Origin: Gossypium raimondii
Taxonomy: Eukaryota; Streptophyta; Magnoliopsida; Malvales; Malvaceae
NCBI RefSeq assembly: GCF_025698545.1
Contig: NC_068567.1
Coordinates: forward strand, 5,704,001 to 5,768,000
Reading direction: 5' to 3'
DNA length: 64,000 nt
Both the position numbers and the translations under genes were made by a program. Positions 60,051 to 64,000 of this stretch are shown in pieces. The notes under the pieces were generated by a model that ran no database searches, had not been told where the DNA came from, and was given only the letters and a program-made list of their open reading frames with translations. The stretch's first letter is position 1. Every line of letters begins with the position of its first letter.

Positions 60051-60323
60051 CGTCAAAAAGTCCAAAGGGAACAGAACCCTGGGTTTTTTTGTTAGGTGAA
60101 GCAAATCCACTTGGAACATATGTTCTTGCCTAATAAGTGAGGCAATCCAATTTTATTTAAAGATATAGGATTATCTTATTGACCATCTCCATTAAACAAG
60201 GTTATAATCCACTAATTAATCACTTCCAAACCTGTCTATTTCCACCCTATTCAATGAAACCAAATTTCCAACTTACTGCAAATCTTCTCTGCTTCAGTTC
60301 ACTTTGTAAATCTTCTACTAATA
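60051..60323 (-). pseudogene. Two exon-like pieces of an unidentified gene
   Basis: On the minus strand, a segment ending at about 60277 reads VEDLQSELKQRRFA up to a GTAAGT donor. After a 147-bp intron-like gap with a TTAG acceptor, 60051-60129 reads ARTYVPSGFASPNKKTQGSV then PFGLFD, up to a GTAAGA donor. Phases are compatible. I found no further exons on either side: downstream lies the hAT-like element, upstream A/T-rich sequence. It is probably a gene fragment left by duplication or transposon capture. Confidence 0.3.
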
Positions 60324-61422
60324 TGATGCTAGGATGACTCAGCCTATTGCTTGTATTTTAGTTATTTTGTTTAATATAACCGAATATTATTCTAATAAAA
60401 TTTTAATTTTAATTTATGTTTTGACTTAAAAATTAGAGTCAGAACAAAAATTTGGAAAAATCAAACCATAATGTTTGGTTCGAGTTCGGTTTCGTTAAAA
60501 CTTAAATTTATTCAATTCAGTTTGGTTTTTGAATCACAAGAAAAATCGTTATTATTTACAAAACCGATCCGAATGAACCGTTATCCCCCAATAAGGGGTG
60601 AATCTAACAGGTTTGGCAGGGACTTCGGCCCCCCTAAAATAGAAAAACTTTCATTTAAGTTCTTTATAATTTATAAAATTTTAAATTAGTAATGATAAAA
60701 TTGTACTTTGACTTATTAAAATAGTAAAATTACATTTTTACTATAATAAAATTGTATAATTTAATTCTCGCCCCCCAAATTTCTGACTTAGTCTCTACCC
60801 TAAATTATATTTCTAGATCCGACACTAAAAATAAAATATACAAATTAATAAACTATTTTTTTTCAAAAAAAAATATTTGGCATTATCGAACAATGTTCTA
60901 GAGAAATTAAAATTATTAGATCGCAAAAACAACTTTTTTGGGGCCATCGAACCATGATTTTAATAATAAAAGTGAAGATAATGTTGAAATCAATATAAAG
61001 GTGGCTGAAATACTTCACAAAACAGTTAATATATTAGCTATTGGGTTCTACCGACGAACATCCACAAACATCAGATTCATAGAATTTTGTAGATTTTATT
61101 TTAACTTAATAAATTCGGTTTAATGACCTTTGGACATAAATTTTCAAATCCTTCTACAAAATTTCTTTAAAAAAGTTATTTTAAACAAAATATATTTATT
61201 TTTGCATAGTTAAAAATTAAAATTAAGTATAAATTAAATAAAATTAAATTTTAATTTTGTTTATATGGGTAAATTCTCGATCTTCTTTTATTTGGGTTAT
61301 AATGATGATCATCTTTGCAAGAAGATAAGCATGTTCAACGATAATTCGAACCTAGACTATTCTTAAGATAGAGGAACCATCAACCAATAGACCACAACTT
61401 AGGGGTTATTATTTCAAGTTAT
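60324..61422. other. Intergenic, A/T-rich
   Basis: No gene is recognisable. About 60430-60800 holds fragments with repeat-like character. Confidence 0.45.
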
Positions 61423-61815
61423 AATGACATTTTTTGCACTCCAACTTTATAAAAAAAATCATTTTTGCCCTCCATTTATTTTTCGCCTCTTTTAGCTTTT
61501 GAATTTGTATTTTTGCGGATCATCTAAAATGATGGAAAAGCTAACATTTATTAATTTTGCTAACGTAACCTATATATAGATTGCCACATACATAACATAT
61601 CAGCATTTAATTAATTGTTTAAAATTTTAAAAATATTTAAAAGTTATATTTTAAATAATTTTAATGATTTTAATTTATAAAATAGTTTTTATTCATTTCA
61701 TTCATTTTGGGATGATTTAACAAAAAAACTCAAATTTTAAGAGCTAAAAAAGTCGAAAACCTAAATAGAATGCTAAAATAACTTTTTTTTAAGTTGGAAG
61801 ACCAAATAAATCATT
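61423..61815. mobile_element. Fold-back (MITE-like) element, about 0.4 kb
   Basis: The left end (TTTTGCACTCCAACTTTATA, then AAAAATCATTTTTGCCCTCC) corresponds to the right end read backwards (TTTGGTCTTCCAACTTAAAA, then AAAGTTATTTTAGCATTC). No coding sequence; no target duplication defined. Confidence 0.4.
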
Positions 61816-63099
61816 ATGCAGCTTTCAAAAGAAATGGTTAGTATTTATATAATAATACAAAATATTTTTAAAAGGATATTTTAAACACGATTTTAACAAA
61901 ACAAAATACACAGGCAAACACAAACACGATGCCACAAGCAACCAACAAACCATGACTAGACACCTTTTGAGAGACAATACCAAAAGAAACAAACGAGTAT
62001 TCATTGTCCACTTGAAAAAAAAAACACACTACACCTTCATAATCACATACTTGTCTAGAAGAAATTCCTACTTTGCACTGTAACATGATCATGTCGGCAT
62101 TCTCTTAAGGGTGACTGTGTCTCAATCCAGTAACTGCTTGAACGAGGACCGGAAGACCGTTAGTTATTTATAGTTGAATCCCCTTAACCCATATCGTTAC
62201 AAGTGTACGGAAGATATAACACTTAATCTACAGAACCTCTAGAAAGAAACTTAATCTCTGGACCATAGATTCCTAGGAAGCTCAAAACTAAATAGGATGT
62301 AGAACTATATATGACTTGGCATCTAGGCTTCTAGAAACTCTAGGTAAGTTGTCTTCCAAAACCTTCTAGAACACTTCAGTTAGTGGGTCAGTCCTAATGT
62401 CAAGAAACCTGTAACCCATATCCATGTACTGAACCTGTTGTGTGAGCCTCATGCTCGGGCAGACACATGTGAGTTGAACCCTGACATTTACATGAACCAG
62501 CTAAGCTAAGTAGTTTTACTTGCAACAAGAAGTTAAATTATACAGCCATGCAATGTTTATACATAAACAGAAGTGCAAGGATGTATTTTTTTCAATGTTC
62601 TTTTCCTTGGTTAGTTATAATTGTCTCATAGTCTATGGATGCCATTGCCAACTCTCTTGCTGAAAATAGATTGTAATGTTCTTAACTATGGTAATTGACT
62701 AACGGTTACTCAAGATTCGGGGATCAGTGTCAGAAAAAATCGAACATACTTGTGTCAAACACATGCTGAATCTAAGTACGAACAAAAGAAACCAAACAAA
62801 GTAGTATAAGTAGTCTCTCAGATAAAGATCATAGCCAAAAATATGAAGAAAGCGGAAATCAACCTTCATGATTCATTCCAAAATTTAGCCTATCAATAAA
62901 TAAAACTAACCTACAAGACAGGTAGTAAGAAAATTTCTAACAGAAATAATTTCAGACAAGGGATCAAAACTCGGAAGGATCAGTTCGTTATCAATGCCAG
63001 TGAACATATTTAGTTGTGCGTCAAACTTCTTGCCAGGTACATCTATTATTCAAAACAAATCAAACAGCATCAAGAATCTGTCCCTACAGGTGGCCTCCA
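61816..63099. other. Downstream region of the 51-residue gene
   Basis: The nearest 200 bases are probably its 3' untranslated region. At 62090-62560 the sequence is less A/T-rich but has no recognisable open frame or domain; it may be a transposable-element fragment. Confidence 0.35.
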
Positions 63100-63329
63100 T
63101 TAGGAACTTTTTCTTTCTTGTGCATCATGATTTCTCCAAGGATTAAGAGCTTCTCTCATTGCCTGAGCTTCAGGGGAATTCTCCCAAGCTCGCTTCTCCG
63201 ACTCTAGAACAGTCACTTTGTCATCTACAACATAAGAAAAGTAAAGGTTCAATCAAGAGTAATACACAAAACACATCAACATGGCATTACAAACATACCA
63301 AGTGGTTTGTACAACCATTTGCTGGCCAT
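63100..63329 (-). CDS. Small 51-residue protein, two exons, unknown function
   Basis: Exon 1, 63299-63329, encodes MASKWLYKPL plus one base. A 74-bp intron with a GTATGT donor and TTGTAG acceptor follows. Exon 2, 63100-63224, completes the Asp codon and reads DKVTVLESEKRAWENSPEAQ and then AMREALNPWRNHDAQERKSS before TAA. The reading frame, splice sites and codon phase all agree, and the protein is amphipathic and charged, with no signal peptide. Its first exon is only 31 bases, so simple ORF searches miss it. I do not recognise the family and assign no role; the short basic start could be part of a mitochondrial or membrane-anchoring segment, but that is a guess. Confidence 0.6.
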
Positions 63330-64000
63330 AGTCGAGCCCTTATGTTTCCTCGACCTAGTTAGATACCTTATCCAGCTTCCTCTATGTTGATTAGTAAGGA
63401 TTGAAGATAACAGTTCAAACCAGATCTATTTCAACCTATCATTAAGCATCCATCGAGACTAACATTCACTAATGCTTGTTGTCACTAATCATACAATCAT
63501 AGGCTAATAGCAGTAAGACACTGCTTTATCTTATTAAGACTATGAAATTAGCCCTGCTCTTAACATAAATTTAAGAAATTAGCACTTGGAAATAAGAATA
63601 TTAGATCCATATTTACGATTTCACAGATGAAACCGGCTTTCGATATCCATTTATATGACCTAGAATTTAAAATTAACCATACACTACAAAGAGAAAACTT
63701 TGAAAATGATCAAAAGAAAATCACCAATGGAGTCTAAAAGTTTATTTGATTGGCATTAAGATTTGAGACAATCAAAGTAACTCCAAGAAAAATCCACCAA
63801 TTAACAATGATAACATGAAACTAATATCGGGTGTTGCTCCTACTCATTATTTTTACAAAAATTCCGACATTATATAGGATATAATCCTCCGAATATATTA
63901 AAATAAGCTGGATACATGTATCAGACATTCAACCGGAATTTTATGAATCTCAAAGACAAGTTCAAAAGCAACCGAAGAAAGGAAAAAACAATAACTACCC
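63330..64000. other. Upstream region of the 51-residue gene
   Basis: The part just above 63329 is the leader (rich in codon-like CGAGGAAACATAAGG). Further up the sequence is A/T-rich, with no recognisable feature up to the window edge. Confidence 0.35.

Noticed and set aside
61868-62092. Minus-strand open frame of 74 codons with a hydrophobic end
   Set aside because: The hydrophobic run comes from A/T-rich DNA (Phe/Val codons). There are no splice, promoter or homology signs.
1-64000. CRISPR array, operon, metabolic gene cluster or viral insertion
   Set aside because: Repeats here are dispersed inverted-repeat elements, not regularly spaced arrays. The genes are spliced plant genes from unrelated processes. 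No viral gene was recognised, and I saw no tRNA or rRNA gene.

Overview
The window looks like nuclear DNA of a eudicot plant. The genes have many short exons with GT-AG introns, the intergenic DNA is very A/T-rich, and it is full of small transposon relics. Gene content and the style of the repeats suggest a Malvaceae genome such as cotton (Gossypium); this is an inference that a database search would have to confirm. All gene models below were built by reading splice junctions and checking that codon phase is kept across every intron.

Layout. 1-870: a broken minus-strand gene fragment ending in a BED zinc finger. 1.8-2.3 kb: a hAT-type MITE with an 8-bp target duplication. 2.8-10.4 kb: a recent tandem duplication carrying two almost identical single-exon B3 (DUF313) genes on the minus strand, separated by a LINE relic; the second copy holds a 0.69-kb insertion missing from the first. 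12 kb: a SINE. 13.3-17.1 kb (+): a RING ubiquitin ligase of the RF298 type. 17.6-21.2 kb: a LINE relic, a small fold-back element and a 1.3-kb fold-back repeat. 21.7-24.9 kb (+): a coiled-coil protein of the At4g15545 type, convergent with the next gene. 25.1-30.1 kb (-): a two-domain secreted nucleoside hydrolase (NSH3 type). 36.6-40.0 kb (-): an 18-exon sugar transporter of the ERD6-like 16 type. 47.4-54.3 kb (-): the copper-response regulator SPL7, with a Harbinger transposon relic in intron 1. 57.5-57.9 kb (-): a small acidic protein of unknown function. 63.1-63.3 kb (-): a 51-residue, two-exon protein of unknown function.

SPL7, the ERD6-like 16 transporter and NSH3 lie in the same order as the neighbouring Arabidopsis loci At5g18830, At5g18840 and At5g18860, so 25-54 kb is a conserved syntenic block. 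Nothing indicates that these genes form a biosynthetic cluster; they act in different processes (copper homeostasis, sugar export from the vacuole, extracellular nucleoside salvage).

The space between genes is mostly A/T-rich sequence with several families of inverted-repeat elements: a Mutator-like MITE in three copies (9-bp target duplications), a SINE in three copies, a hAT-like element in two copies, and others present once or twice. I found no tRNA, rRNA or CRISPR array and no operon-like structure.
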